This document shows, piece after piece, positions 39,851-52,066 of a stretch of 64,000 nt of DNA; position 1 is the first letter of the stretch, and every line of letters starts with the position of its first letter. The notes below the pieces were generated by a model. It was given only the letters and a program-made list of their open reading frames with translations. It did not search any database and was not told the DNA's origin. Made by a program: the position numbers and the translations under genes. Source of the DNA: Setophaga petechia (taxonomy: Eukaryota > Chordata > Aves > Passeriformes > Parulidae). The stretch spans positions 17,806,235-17,870,234 of the forward strand of contig JANCRA010000005.1 of the NCBI GenBank assembly GCA_024362935.1, in the 5' to 3' direction.

Positions 39851-42817
39851 CAAATTTCCAGCCAGAAGTAGAGAAACATCAGTAGTTCTGTAGTCAGACC
39901 ATTGAGTAAAAGCAAAAACATTTCAAAACCACTCTAACATTTAAGAACAAAAAATATTTCTCCAAAAAAAATTACATAAGGTTCAACTGGACTTACCAGT
40001 TCAACAGTAGCCTATTGTGAATCCATATTTTCCAGAACTTTCAGAAATTAGGATCTCAAACAGGATTTGAACCAAGCACATTCAAGAACAAAAATAAATA
40101 ATTCTGCACAATATTGCCTATCATGTTGGCTGAACAACACCTTTGAACTCTAACACATTTAATGGATAATTGGTTTGGAGTGCAAAGCATAACAAAATCT
40201 TACAGACTGTGCTATGAGGCCAGCCCTGAAATCCTTAAGCCTCTGGAATACCAAAGTTGGAGACAACCTGAATTGGTTTCTGGCTGAGCTGAAATAAAGA
40301 GGACTTATGATACACAAATGGCATTTTATGACTGGCTTTCCAGATAGCTTTTAGAGGACTAGTAAAACATGTAAACCTGTATGGCTTATGACAAAGTTAC
40401 ATCTTAAGAATACCAAGTTTAATCAACCACAAAAATTCTACCTGTGTAAACAGAGTCCAGAGGCAGGCTCCTCACATCCCGGCTTCCACAGTGCTTTTAA
40501 GGACCTGCTCTCCAACCTGAGCTCCTCTTAACACCTAAATCAAACTGGCAGGGCTAGATCACTACCATGACATTTGTCTTTTAGTAGTCATATGTCCATC
40601 AGATGCATACCCAGCACTCACAGGCTGATGCATGAACAGACAGACAAAAAAATAATTTAAAAGGAAATAAAAAGGTTAACAAAATATGAAAACCAACAAC
40701 ATCGCACAATAGCAAGGTCCAGTCTTATGTAAGACTTCTTTAAGTCTCTAAAGAATCTTTGAACCCACACCAGCCTTCTGACCCTAATGGTCACAGTGAT
40801 GCTGCTTGAGTAGTAGCAGCAGTTTGAGTTAGACATGAGTGATGCAGCATCTATCAGAGGCATCGGCTCCTGCAGCTTAGAAAACTGATGAAACTTTTCA
40901 TGCACTCACTGGACATCAACTGTTCAAATACCCTCAAAGGATGTGCTCCTAAGTCTCATGGCATTTGGCCAAAATCAGCAGGGTTCTAAATCAGCAGCAG
41001 CAGTAAGAGAGAATAAACTTTTCTCCAACATGGGCACTGATGTCAAAAAACAGCCAGTCCTCTAGGATAAAACAGATAATTTCAGTGGCATATGTCTCAC
41101 CTAATTCTGATCTTTCAAGCACTGGCTAAAGTTATGGGGCAATATCTGTGGAAATCTAACCTTTCAAGGACACATGCATAGGGAAACAGATGGCTTGCAA
41201 CAGACTGTTTAATCCCAAATCAAATAACAGAATCAGCATTTCAGAATGACTGCTTATACAGACACTTCTGCTAGAGAGTGTGGCCTACAGACAGGCAGCT
41301 TATGCAACAAAGATACCCAGAGAAGCTTATGTGTATATTAATAAAACATAAAAATTCAATATTTAAAAAAAATACTTTCCATAAATGTGCTATGGTTATA
41401 AACAAATCATCTGATCCCTTCTAGGACAAATACCTTCATTTTAAACAACCTTTATTAGTATAAATAATACTTAAAAATATGTAAGCTATAAGCATTTTAC
41501 TTATACATACCCCTTCCATAAAAAGCCATTATGCCTCAAAACTAGTCTTTTATATCATGTTCTGAAGCCAATAAAAAAATCAGTTGATAGAAAGTGATCA
41601 AAGAAGAAAGTGAAAAAATGGGTTTGCTCAACATTTAAAAGAATTTCATGTCACAACATGGCACACTAGGAAGTGTGAGCATAAGAATAGCTCAAGCAGC
41701 AATATACTCGAGAAAAACAACAGCTTCATTATCACGTGAAACTCCATCTCTTACGTTACTGAGTGTAGTTTGAGAATCACACCAGAGAATTAGTTCCTTG
41801 CTCACATGAATATCATGAGGAGGAAAGTGTTCTTTTAACATCCATATGTTTGATATTAATATTTAAATGTTTAGAAATATTTTCTTTATTTGACTACTAA
41901 AAAAATGATGAAATTGTCAAAGACCCCTGTGTCACCTGCTTGCTGCATAACAGCTCACCAGAAGCCAACTCACCCTGGGAGGTGTAAGCACCTCACCAGC
42001 AGTAGGGTCTGTACGTGCCTTTACTCAATACACCTTCAGCTCTAAATAGTCACCATGATGAGAACTATCTCATGTGTTAAATATTACCATTTAATATGTG
42101 CATTCCCACAACTCACATCTTCAACGTGACACCAGCCTGTTACCTAGCAGAAATTTCAGGAAGTTCAGAATCATTATAAAAGCTGGCAAATAGAACCTAC
42201 AACTATGTTATGCTGCTGTTTAATTTCAACTTGCTTGTTGTTGAGCACAATAAAGGAATGGATCTTATCCCCCAAAACCCTATGCCTTTAATTTAAGGGG
42301 CAGGAAACTGCTTTGTTTATCTAGAGATCAAATCCATAACTTACTGTGTTAGAATTCAATCAAGGCACAAAGTAGAGGGGCATGTGATACATGCTTGGTA
42401 TGACCTTTTTAGTCAGCTGGAAGACATAATCTAAATATCTTTAAAATAGCTTAGTGTATAAGGAATCCACTGTCTGGCAGCCACCAAGTGACAGAATTCC
42501 CATCCTTCTAAAGAAGCACTGAACCAGTTTGTCATGCTGCAGTGATTCTGTAATGCCAACAAAATATTGTAGCATATCATGCATTGAACAGATATCCATT
42601 CTTAATTTTTGGAGATTGTATCATTAGTGGCAAGAAGAAGGTCTAATTCCTGAATTGTGGAAACATTTTTTCGATCTAAACCTCCCCTTTAAGGATCACA
42701 TTTTCTTCTCCCATTTCCTTCCTGAAAACTATTGCATGGTCTTACTGAGTCATCTCAAAAGCAGGAACCCATCTGCAGAGAACAAGTCATATATAAATAA
42801 TATAGATCAATAGTTTT

Positions 42818-42967
42818 CAACATGTGGTCTGCAGACTCTTTGGGTTCACACGACCTTGCTGTGAAAAGGAAGCCTACTGCAGTAAGTTAACTTTTGCAGC
42901 ACAGAGATACAGGCCTCTGCTGAAATGTACTTGGGGATCAACAAATCAAAAAGGTTATAAGGCAATG
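42818..42967. mobile_element. Degenerate hAT (Charlie-like) non-autonomous DNA transposon
   Basis: The left end CAATAGTTTTCAACATGTGG, continuing TCTGCAGACTCTTTGGGTTC, matches the well-known amniote hAT-Charlie terminus CAGTGGTTCTCAACCTGTGG followed by CCGCGGACCCCTTGG. The right end AAAAGGTTATAAGGCAATG is a decayed form of the inverted terminus, AAAGGTTGAGAACCACTG. The element is about 150 bp, has no transposase, and is old: many CpG positions of the ancestor are now TG or CA. Flanking octamers ATATAGAT and GTGTAAGT agree at four positions and differ only by transitions, compatible with an eroded 8-bp target duplication but not proof of one. Confidence 0.6.
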
Positions 42968-44352
42968 GTGTAAGTAATCCATTAGCAGTTTTAATGCTTT
43001 GTAGATTTTAAATGCCATTTCCGTTTATTATTTAAACAAGACGTAGTGATTTAGGGCCTGGCTAATTTCTACAACAGAGATATTGAAAAATCAGAGTGTG
43101 ATTGTACCAAACTCCCAATGGAGGAAATATCAATTGATTTATCTAAATAATGTTTTGATGAAGTAAAACCATAAAATTTTGTACTAGTTTGAGTTTTGCA
43201 CAGCCCTTTGCATAGCTTAGCTCCCTTGGTATGTTGGTTTCTCATTCTTATTTGCTGACAAAAAAAAAGAAGCAGAGTGAAAAAAAATAGTTTACCATAG
43301 CTACAAGTACAATATTATCTTTGAACAAATCAGTAGAATTAATCTCTAACAAAAAGCATACAGAATCAATGAGGCTGTTAAATATAGACAACACTGAAAA
43401 ATAAGCAGGCTATATTTATTTGAAGAGCTTATGAGTCCCACCCCTCCCCCCCCCATTCCTGCTTCTGCCTACAACTATTGAAAAGATGTCCTTATCTCAA
43501 GTACTTTTCATATATCAGAGAAGTGGTAAATTTCACAAAGCCTGCACTAATGTTTTGCATTTCCATTCCAAGTGAAATGCACTTCAGTAAGTAAACATGA
43601 GTATTCAAATAAAACTGTTGCTGGAGACAATGAAAAAAAATAACCAAAAAACCCATGTCATTTCAAAATAGATTGATAAGTAAATCATTCTAAAAGCATT
43701 GGATAATGCTGTGGAACATTGAAGAGCCAAGGTATGGAATGCTGAAAACAGGGTTAGTCCCATTTTAGTGCTGATTGGGGTTTTGCTTTTGTGGTTTCCC
43801 TGCCCCGCCACATCCTCATGGTGCTTGACAAACATAAACCAGGATATTTGTATTTTAATATTTGCAATTCTGTAGATAATTAAGTGAATCAGTGGAGAAT
43901 AACCACATCCCTCTTACAGTCTGAGAGCACACTAAACAGCATGCACATATTCCTTTTCAAATGTTTCACACAGCTGAGGGATGGGGGTGGTGGGGGGTGA
44001 CTTGCTTAAAAAATGTTTTGCCTTATTTTGCAAGCCCTGAAATTCATAGTGTGTTGGATTTGAGCACCTCAGGATTTCTATTCTCAGAACTTATTAGAAA
44101 TTCATAGACAAAGTAACTTCTTTTACTGGAGTAGAGCACAGGGGGTCACCAAGAACCACAGCCTCTGTATTCTAGTCACTAATTTAAAAATATGTCTTGA
44201 CTTCACAAATGATGTATGCACATGCCTAACTTCACATGCTGCCAGAGAGCCTCACTAGATTCAGCAGGGCCATCTACAGCAAGTTAAAAGCTAGCAAGAT
44301 TTTAAGGCTTGGTGCTGTAAAGACCTTCATATTCTCTAACATGATGCAAATG

Positions 44353-44375
44353 AAAAAAACAAAACAAAACAAAAA
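44353..44375 (+). repeat. (AAAAC)n short tandem repeat
   Basis: A-rich run with C at five-base spacing (AAAACAAAACAAAAAC). Read directly. Confidence 0.85.
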
Positions 44376-46816
44376 CCCCACACAATTACTGTTAATTCAT
44401 TCATTAGAGTATTAATTTGACTCCTAATCTGTATCTACCCTTTCTCCATCAGGACTTATCTGCTGTCAAAAAACTTAGACAATGAGTATTTTAAAATGAA
44501 ATTATTTTAAAATCTCTGCATAATCTTTCCATAGAGCAGGGGAAAAATTTCTGATGGCCATGTCTTACCGGAGACCGAGAACAGCCATTCAGTTATTGCA
44601 CCCTGTTTTCTGGTACAGGCACTTTACATACTGGATTTCACTTCTGATCTATCCCTCTGAATGGGGCTCTTATTACTGACCTTTTCACTGTAAAGCTCCT
44701 GATGAATTATATGTGGTCAGTAGGCAGGAAAGAACAGCCTTTAGAGTAAGATTAATTTTAAACATTTTTGAAAAAAAAAAAAAGTGTACCAAAGGAGATG
44801 ACAAATGCAGTTTTCTGAGCACCAGCCCGTGCTGTTCTCTCATGTAGTCATGTCCTGTGTGCTGCCTCAGCTACTGCTTCTGAGACCCCACCATATTCAG
44901 CCCATGGCAAAACAAGGCATTGCAGTTGTCTGTATTTGTACCTCAGCAAGGTCCTCGACTGTAAAATTACTGGTTAATCAAAGATGATAAAAACAAGATG
45001 TAATGTGTGTCCTAGGGTAGAGAGAAGTCAGGCAGAAGATTATTTTAAAATCCAGTAGTCAGAAGTTCTGAATCAAGGCAGAGATCAGTCTTTCAGAAAT
45101 TTTGAAATTTTTTCATCTTTTCTCTCGTTTTTTATTTCATCTGTCTTCCTGATTCCAAGTTTGACCCTGTTTTTCATCCTTACACTTATTTCTTCTAGAT
45201 AATCTATATTTTAAGAGACTATTGTAAGTATAATCACTCGTGTGTTTACCAACAAAACCTTCTAAATACAGCCAGTCATCTACACTGTGGTCTGTAAGTC
45301 AGATTCAGATTCTCAAAAATCACTTAAATCAGATTTTTCCATTTCTTTTCGTTCTTTCACACAACAATACTTGTATGGGCTCTGCAGATCATATGCATTA
45401 AGTTGAGCTATATGCAAGAAGCTAGAAAAAAAAAGGTAATTTGGCCAATGTCACTCTTTCTGCTAAAGTAAGAGTATTTGAGAAAAGTCCAGCAATCTAC
45501 AACTACTGAGAATGTCCTTATTCTATAAAAACTTGCAAATATTTGCAAATAACAACAAAATGCTAACAGCTACTCTTGTTTCACCAAATCAGTGAGACTC
45601 TCAGCAATGTATGTTGATTATAAATCCTTCCAAATAACTTATCCCCTTGTTTCTTAGGTCTAGGAAACCATGGGAAATTACTTAAAGAACACATAAAACA
45701 AAAAACTATGGACTGAGAAAATTAATACTCACTAGGAAACTTCATGAGGATTTCTCACCCAAAACATATTTGTGTAATATTTAATTTTTTTTAAAAATAC
45801 ACTTTCCATAAAAGTTCTTATCAAATCTAAACTTACATATAGCTGAGCTTCAGTTCTATGAAAAGTTGGTTAACAAAAATTCTCTATGGCCATAATTCTT
45901 CTGCCTGCAGCATAGTTTCTATAATTCAGCCTATTCCAGATTTTTTCAACAAATTTACTTTCAGCATTGATAAATCCAACTGTGTACTATTCTCAGCTGC
46001 CTGAAATTATGAGTACCATGGACTTTCAGCTTTCTCAGAAAACACCTTCTTCCTCAGCTCCTGATGTAGTAACATTTTCCTGGTTTTAAAACAGTAATTA
46101 AAATTTAATTAAAGGAATTGTTTAGGTCTCTCTATCCTTTCAAATAGCAATGTATTTTGGGGGACAGAAATATAATAGGAATAACACAGGAAGGCTTGGC
46201 ATTCAGGTTGCTTATTTTTCTTAAATTGTTTATTTAATGCTTCTCCCTCACCCCCTGGGTATTGTTCTTGACAAGACATATACATTTCTATTCATTCTAT
46301 TTTCCAGTGGAACTTTTACAAAGCTAACACATTCAGTATGACCTAAGAGCCACTTCTAAGCCGCAGGCAGAATAAAACATACCCAAAAAGTAAATGTACC
46401 TTTGCAGAAAATTGTTGAGTAGATTTAACTTACAACAATAAACAATAAATAATAAAGTCTTTCTGAAAGCTAGAGAAGCACATGTGTCCTCTTCATTGAT
46501 TTTATCACTTCATCACACACAACAAATCTGTGTCAACATGAGTGGCAAGTCTCTGAGGTAAAAGATGCACAAGTCAAGGCCATAAAAGCAGACCACATGC
46601 TTAGGAATTTGTCTATTGTAACCATAATGAGGTGGCCTGCTGTCTCTAAGGAGACAATTCATGATACAGCATATAGCCAGAGAGAAGTGAAAGACTATTT
46701 TATGAATCCAATACAGTCAGCTGTAAGTCAATGAAGATTCAGTTCCTTAAAGAGACAGAGGAAGAAAGAATTCATGTGCAAAGTAGTGTCTCAAAAGACC
46801 TGATCATATGCAGCCG

Positions 46817-46894
46817 ACTATTGCCGTGCACCAATACTGTAACCTACTGGTTATATATAACCTATAACTACTATTGCCATGCACCAAAACTGTA
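46817..46894 (+). repeat. Direct repeat of a 25-mer at 53-bp spacing
   Basis: Positions 46817-46841 and 46870-46894 match at 23 of 25 bases (shared core TATTGCCRTGCACCAAWACTG). The spacer is AT-rich. It looks like a local duplication of about 53 bp in which only the ends remain similar. Confidence 0.8.
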
Positions 46895-48733
46895 CTCCAT
46901 CAGCACAGCTGCTCATGGAAGTAAAGATTAATCACATGCTCCTTCAAGAAGGGGTTTTTGATGCATAACATGATCTACCTTATATACGTAAATAGCATTT
47001 TTCAGCAATCTATTAATCCTGACAGTACTTCAGAGAGGTTGCCAGTATTAAAACACAATATCTGGAACATGCTGAGAAACAACAAGGCAAAGCAATTTTT
47101 TCATATTTATACTGTGCCTTACCCCACAATACAAAACTCACTTTGGGTAACCACTGTAGAAAGCATACAACATTAAACTGTAAAAGGAAATTGCAGTCTA
47201 AAAATAAATGAAAATTAAGGTAACTGCTTTCTGTCTGAAGTATTATTTACAGAATTCTGCTCAGAGAGGCATAAACTCACCATTTTAGTGCAATGATTGC
47301 TAATAATGAAGAAAAGAAAATCTTTATGGAGAATCTCCCATAATCTGAAATTACATATTGTGTGTTTAACGGAGCAGGAGGGGGACAGAGAACTGAAACT
47401 AGTGTTCTAACAAACCTTGAACTTTGGACACAAGAAAACAAGAAAGAAAGACGAGTTGTTTATCAAAGAACTGTAAAATAAAGAATAGGTAAGTGTAAGG
47501 TGTTTGACTATTCAGTGGGAAGGGAATACATAGAAAATAACATCATTTCTTGCTTTCTACCACAGACAAAAGGACTCTTTCTTAAAAGAAAGACTATACT
47601 GAAAAGGGTTTTTTAAACTATTCTTTTTCTTACTAAAGTTATGCAGTTTGTGCACACATTTGGAAATTTTCTTTCAAACCCTGTAAATAGAGTACATGGG
47701 CATGAGACTCTCACTGAAGCTTTCACTAAATATCCAAAAACTGTAGTTAGCCTCCTATTTTGTTTTTTTTGCACATTGATAGAGTGTTACACGAAACAAC
47801 ATTTCAGACTCTTTAGTAGTAATTCTTGTAAGCACATTTAGTCATAAAGGTTATTTCCAAATGCTTTCTTTCAGATATGCAGCTGAGAGAAGTAATGCCA
47901 ATATCGACAGAGTTGTTGATTATGGATTTATAGCCTATAAATGTGAGGGCATATGGTGAGACTCTAAAATGAATATCAAATGTTCACAGAGCCTCACACA
48001 GATCATGAAGTGAAGAGTAAAATAGGACACAAGTGACTTAGATACAGTCATTTAGCATCTGTTCCAGCTGTATTAATTCAGGTTGGACATTATACAGTAG
48101 CATGATACAGACACCGACAAGCAACTGCATACATAAGACAGCTTGATTATGTCCTAGCCAAAAACGAACTGTCATGCAGCAGAGCTGGGTTACCAGACAG
48201 GCATTCCCTCTCCATTATTAGGTGAAACAAAAATGGGTCTTTTAGTAATATCACTCCTGAATGTCATCTATAGTCCTCCACTTTCCTTCCTCAGAAGTAG
48301 GAGAAAAGTTATTTTCTAGGCATCACACCCAGCATAATGTATGCATCAACAGTAACTCAACATACTTTCTCTTAAGAGATACAGTTGACCATAAAATGAA
48401 AATCAAAGCAGCTAAGAGAAGGTACCCTAGGCCCCTGGAATTTCATCCATTTCACCTAGACACTAAAACTGTGTCTTTGACAAGCACAATCACTTTCTGG
48501 GAAAAGGACACATTGACAGCAAATCCAATTTGAAGATCTAGAGCCTTCACATCAGAAACAATCATCACTCAAAATACACAGAGGAAGGAGAGGGAGAGGC
48601 TGCTTTCTGATGTGGTTTCACCTTAAGGCTCCTTACAAAGAGACTGGAAGCAAAGGAAGAATTGATTCCATGAGGCAAAGGTAACACTATCAGTACTAGT
48701 CTTGACAGAAAGTGGACAGCAATCATTAAAGTA

Positions 48734-48770
48734 ATTTACATGAACTGTAAATTTACATGAACTGTAAATT
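48734..48770 (+). repeat. 17-bp tandem duplication, 2.2 copies
   Basis: The unit ATTTACATGAACTGTAA occurs twice without change (48734-48750, 48751-48767), followed by ATT. Each unit contains the small inverted repeat TTACA/TGTAA, so the array can also fold on itself. Confidence 0.9.
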
Positions 48771-50578
48771 ACTGATGTCTGTCTTTCCATAGCTTACAAA
48801 ACTGGATGGCACACAATAATGCTAAACAGAAGTGCTGGTTCTTGAGGTGACCATTTAGTATGCTGCATGTTTGTTCACACTAGTCTCTGTAGTCCAAGCA
48901 GATGGATGTCAGTCTGTCTCTCTCTTACACACACTCCACCGCATTAGCAAAGCAGAAAAAAGAATAATTTAATTTCATGCTAAAAGTTTACTCATGCCTC
49001 CTGTTTTTACCATTAACAATTAAAATTGATTGTTTTCATATTACCAGTAGTTAATAACTTGATTGCTTTGAATCTGCTCTCTCAAATAACCCAAATTAGG
49101 GGACTGAGTAATTCATCAAGTCAAAATGAATATAAATAAAACGTAGAGAGGAATTTATGGAACTCCAAAATGCAGGATCAGTCCTGCTAGGCTTGACTAA
49201 AGGATTTCTCTTTATCATGCAATAACCAGCTTTTTATTTTCCTTCTCCAGTCTCTTTTTATCTTCTATTCTTTTGTTTCACTGTTTCAAATTTTCTCCTT
49301 TTTGGTTCTATTCTTTTCATTTTTAAATAGTTGTAGAGTTCCCACTCTTGATTCTTCATCTAGCACAAGTTAAAATGGTTCCATTTTTCAGCAATAAATG
49401 AGCTGATACAAAGCCAGTCCAGAGTGTTGTCAAAATTTAAGGGATTGGTAACAAAACAAAAAGGAGAAGACTGGTCACAAGTCTAGCCCTGTGGGTATAT
49501 GGCAGCCCTGGGTTAACATCACAGTCATCTTTAAAGCCCAAAGAACCACTGGTTATCTGAAACACAAGAGCACTTTCCTGCTGAAAAAAACACTGTCTTC
49601 TTCACCAATTTTTGTCCACATGCTCCCCGTATTTTCAGTAAAATTGGCCAAGTTGCAGACACCAAATTATGTAGATTCCAGATACAAGGTTATTGTAATT
49701 CTTGGCTATAATCTAAACACAGAACTCAATCCTCAGCTATCTCCAGCCTTTAACAGAGGCTTTCAAAGAGCCATCAGAACAAGTAATTTAAATGCCAGTG
49801 TCAGGGACAAACACAAGTTTCAACCAAATATTAATGAAAATAGTAAATACTTTTCCAACAAGAGTTGGCAATGTCAGTAAATTTTCTAGTATCTTTCAGG
49901 CTGTTTTTGAATATTATTAATGAAAAATTTTAAATTGCAGAAGTTTCACGACTTATTGTGGATTAAATTCATCCTCTTAAATAATGGAATTTGTCACTTG
50001 TTAAATTGAAATTCAAACATTTCGAACTCATAACAGAGCAGAAAAGTTATCACGTGACTTCAACAACAAATCATGCAATATCAAAGATCATAAGGCTCAA
50101 GTGACCAATTTACAACAAAACAGACAAATTTATTTACAGTCACTTTTTTCCTACTCTGCTGTCTATCTGCGACTACTGAGCTTATTTACTGCCCACTAGA
50201 GTATTAAATAGTATGATGTCAGTACAGAATACTCCTATAAACTTATTCATCTTGTTTAACAGATTAACATTTAGCTATGAAAAGTAATTTTTCTCTACAT
50301 ACAGAAATTTCATTAAAAAAATAAGTAGAGTTGGAATACCATGGATTTTACATTACAAAATTATGATGTTGAAGTCTTCAATATTGTGTGCTTAGCACCA
50401 CATCTTCATTATATCCAATATTGTTAAAAGCAAGTTCTGTTCTCTAATTAAGTTTCATCCTTGGCTGTCCCATTGCTTTTGCTCATGGCTTCATCCCAAT
50501 TTGATTATTATAAAGAATCTTCTATTGATTCTATGAAGTTGACTATTTGCCTAATGGAGGGCAAGAATAATTTGCAAC

Positions 50579-50776
50579 TGCGACTTCCTTTCCAAAGTGT
50601 GCCTCTACAGAATTTGCAGATGACGTATGCGCAGTGCACATTAGGTTCAGAATGAAAACATTAGTCAGCCAGATATCTAATGGCCCATTTCACAGTGAAT
50701 AGATGATGCTCGAAATATGCCAATTTTCATGGGTATTTTAATTACAGCTTTGACGGGAATGGTTTCGTTTATCGCA
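50579..50776. promoter_or_regulatory. CpG-retaining patch with CREB/ATF- and NRF1-like words
   Basis: Seven CpGs occur at 50581, 50624, 50630, 50711, 50754, 50766 and 50773 within under 200 bases of otherwise AT-rich, CpG-poor DNA. GATGACGTATGCGCAGTGC at about 50620-50637 combines a TGACGTA half-site (CREB/ATF-like) with TGCGCA (NRF1-like). The stretch to the right has the mixed AT-rich look of a conserved non-coding element. Motifs and CpGs are seen; activity is inferred. No transcription start is evident. Confidence 0.3.
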
Positions 50777-51436
50777 TATATTTACCTAACAGGTACAAAA
50801 GGCCTGAAATCTTCTTCACTCTCCTATCCACCTTGAAAAGCTTAAATTTGTGGAAGCTAATCAAATTTCCTTTCCAATGAGACTGAGAACTAACAAGTTA
50901 TAACTACAATACCTAAAATTTGAAATACAAGGTAACTAAATATTGGATGACCAAAATCAAAGAACTGGATTAAATGCAGAAAAAAAGAAACATTTCATCC
51001 ACCTGTTTAGAAAGGCAGACTCATTCATCACCTACCTAATGCAAATGTAAGCCAGCACCCATTTAGTTTTCAGCACTACTGAGTACTACATTAAAAAAAT
51101 CTACAACCTCTATTCTAGTTACTTTTTTTCCACACATTTTTGTACACAAAGGGGATTTTAAATTAATTCAACACTACTGTAGAATTTCCTAGATTGGATA
51201 TTATTTAGTCATTTCTGAAAGCAGCATGCTGGAAAAAAAGTGTTTTAAGAGAGATAAGAAGAGAATTCACATCCTTTGCCCAGTTGAGCACAATTAAGCT
51301 GTATGTTGCTTAAGTAAATTTAAAATCTCAGCATTTGTTTCATTATCTATGAAGTATCTTACAAAGATTCAACTATTTGTGTTTCTCTCTGCCTTACAAA
51401 AAATGTTTCAAAAATGGAAACACAGAGGCAGAGATT

Positions 51437-52066
51437 TCATGTTGTGTTAGATGCTGCCAAAGAGGTCTCTTTTTCTCTCCCTTTCTCTGTTGTTTCCAGA
51501 CATCCTTCTCTCCATTCGCCTTTGTTTGCTAAAGTAGCTTACTGACTGTAATAAAGGGAGCCCAAGTGTCAGCTTGAGACTGCCATGAAAACTAACATTC
51601 ACATAAACCATTTTTTCCACTTTTGTTAAGCTCCTTATCAAAAGAACTCTCCATCTCTCTCGCTCTCTTTTACTCTCTCTCGTCTTCTGTCCTTTTTAGG
51701 ATATCTTTCTAATTTTATTGAGACTCCTCTGTTAAGGTACAGCACTATAGTTCAGTAACTATAGGAAAGTGAACCCAAAAGAGCCAGCTTGAGACTACCA
51801 CAAACCATTTTCACTTCTTATGTTAACATTTCATCTCAAAGGACTCTTTTCTCTCTCTGTCAGTTGCAAGGCATCTCTTTGTCTCTATTGTGCTTACTGC
51901 GCTAAGGTGCCTCATTGACTGGAGTGAAGTGAACTCAAGCGTGCCAACTTAAGGCTGGCACACATTTTTTAATTTGGTTGAAGTTGACAGCCTAAAGGAC
52001 TCGGTTTCGAAGCAGCAACACTCCTCTCCTCCCCCACCTCATGCCCACTCCACTAAGGTAACTCCA
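51437..52066 (+). repeat. Diverged tandem array, about 3.5 units of 154-198 bp
   Basis: Similar units follow each other: a tail fragment (51437-51460), unit 1 (51461-51640), unit 2 (51641-51838), unit 3 (51839-51992) and a truncated unit (51993-52066). Shared landmarks in the same order are AAAGGACTCT-like starts, a CT-rich run, GCTAAGGTGCCT-like, TGACTG, AGTGAACCCAA-like, GCCAGCTTGAGACTRCCA, ACCATTTT and TTGTTAA. Copies are clearly diverged, so the array is old. Unit 3 carries GTGCCA (51941-51946) and TGGCAC (51956-51961) as an inverted pair, weaker in the others. I do not recognise it as a named satellite or LTR. Confidence 0.75.

Larger units (their letters stand above)
27415..42817. other. 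Long non-coding stretch, no gene seen
   Basis: About 15 kb of AT-rich unique sequence. Frames reach at most 138 codons (29449-29865, plus) with no family resemblance and no consistent splice context. Small items within it are an AC/AT microsatellite (32780-32799), an A/C-rich tract (34851-34980), a TTGCA-word cluster (39690-39850), a hydrophilic 89-codon frame at 36644-36913 without an ATG at its 5' end, and partial CTCF-like cores at 30320-30331 and 38541-38552. 33000-33160 contains GGTCAAAGTTGC, resembling a nuclear-receptor half-site pair, but nothing else supports a promoter. Confidence 0.7.
42968..50578. other. Non-coding DNA, no gene seen
   Basis: AT-rich unique sequence. It holds a C-rich run near 43441-43455, a G-rich patch at 43977-43997, an AAAAC repeat, and two small tandem duplications (46817-46894 and 48734-48770). 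A pyrimidine-rich stretch lies at 49235-49330. Frames are at most 129 codons (49491-49880) and match no family I know. Confidence 0.75.

Noticed and set aside
43977..43997. G-rich GAGGGATGGGGGTGGTGGGG, possible G-quadruplex
   Set aside because: Only three runs of three or more G with one GG; a stable three-tetrad structure is not supported. The patch at 4893-4914 has the same limit.
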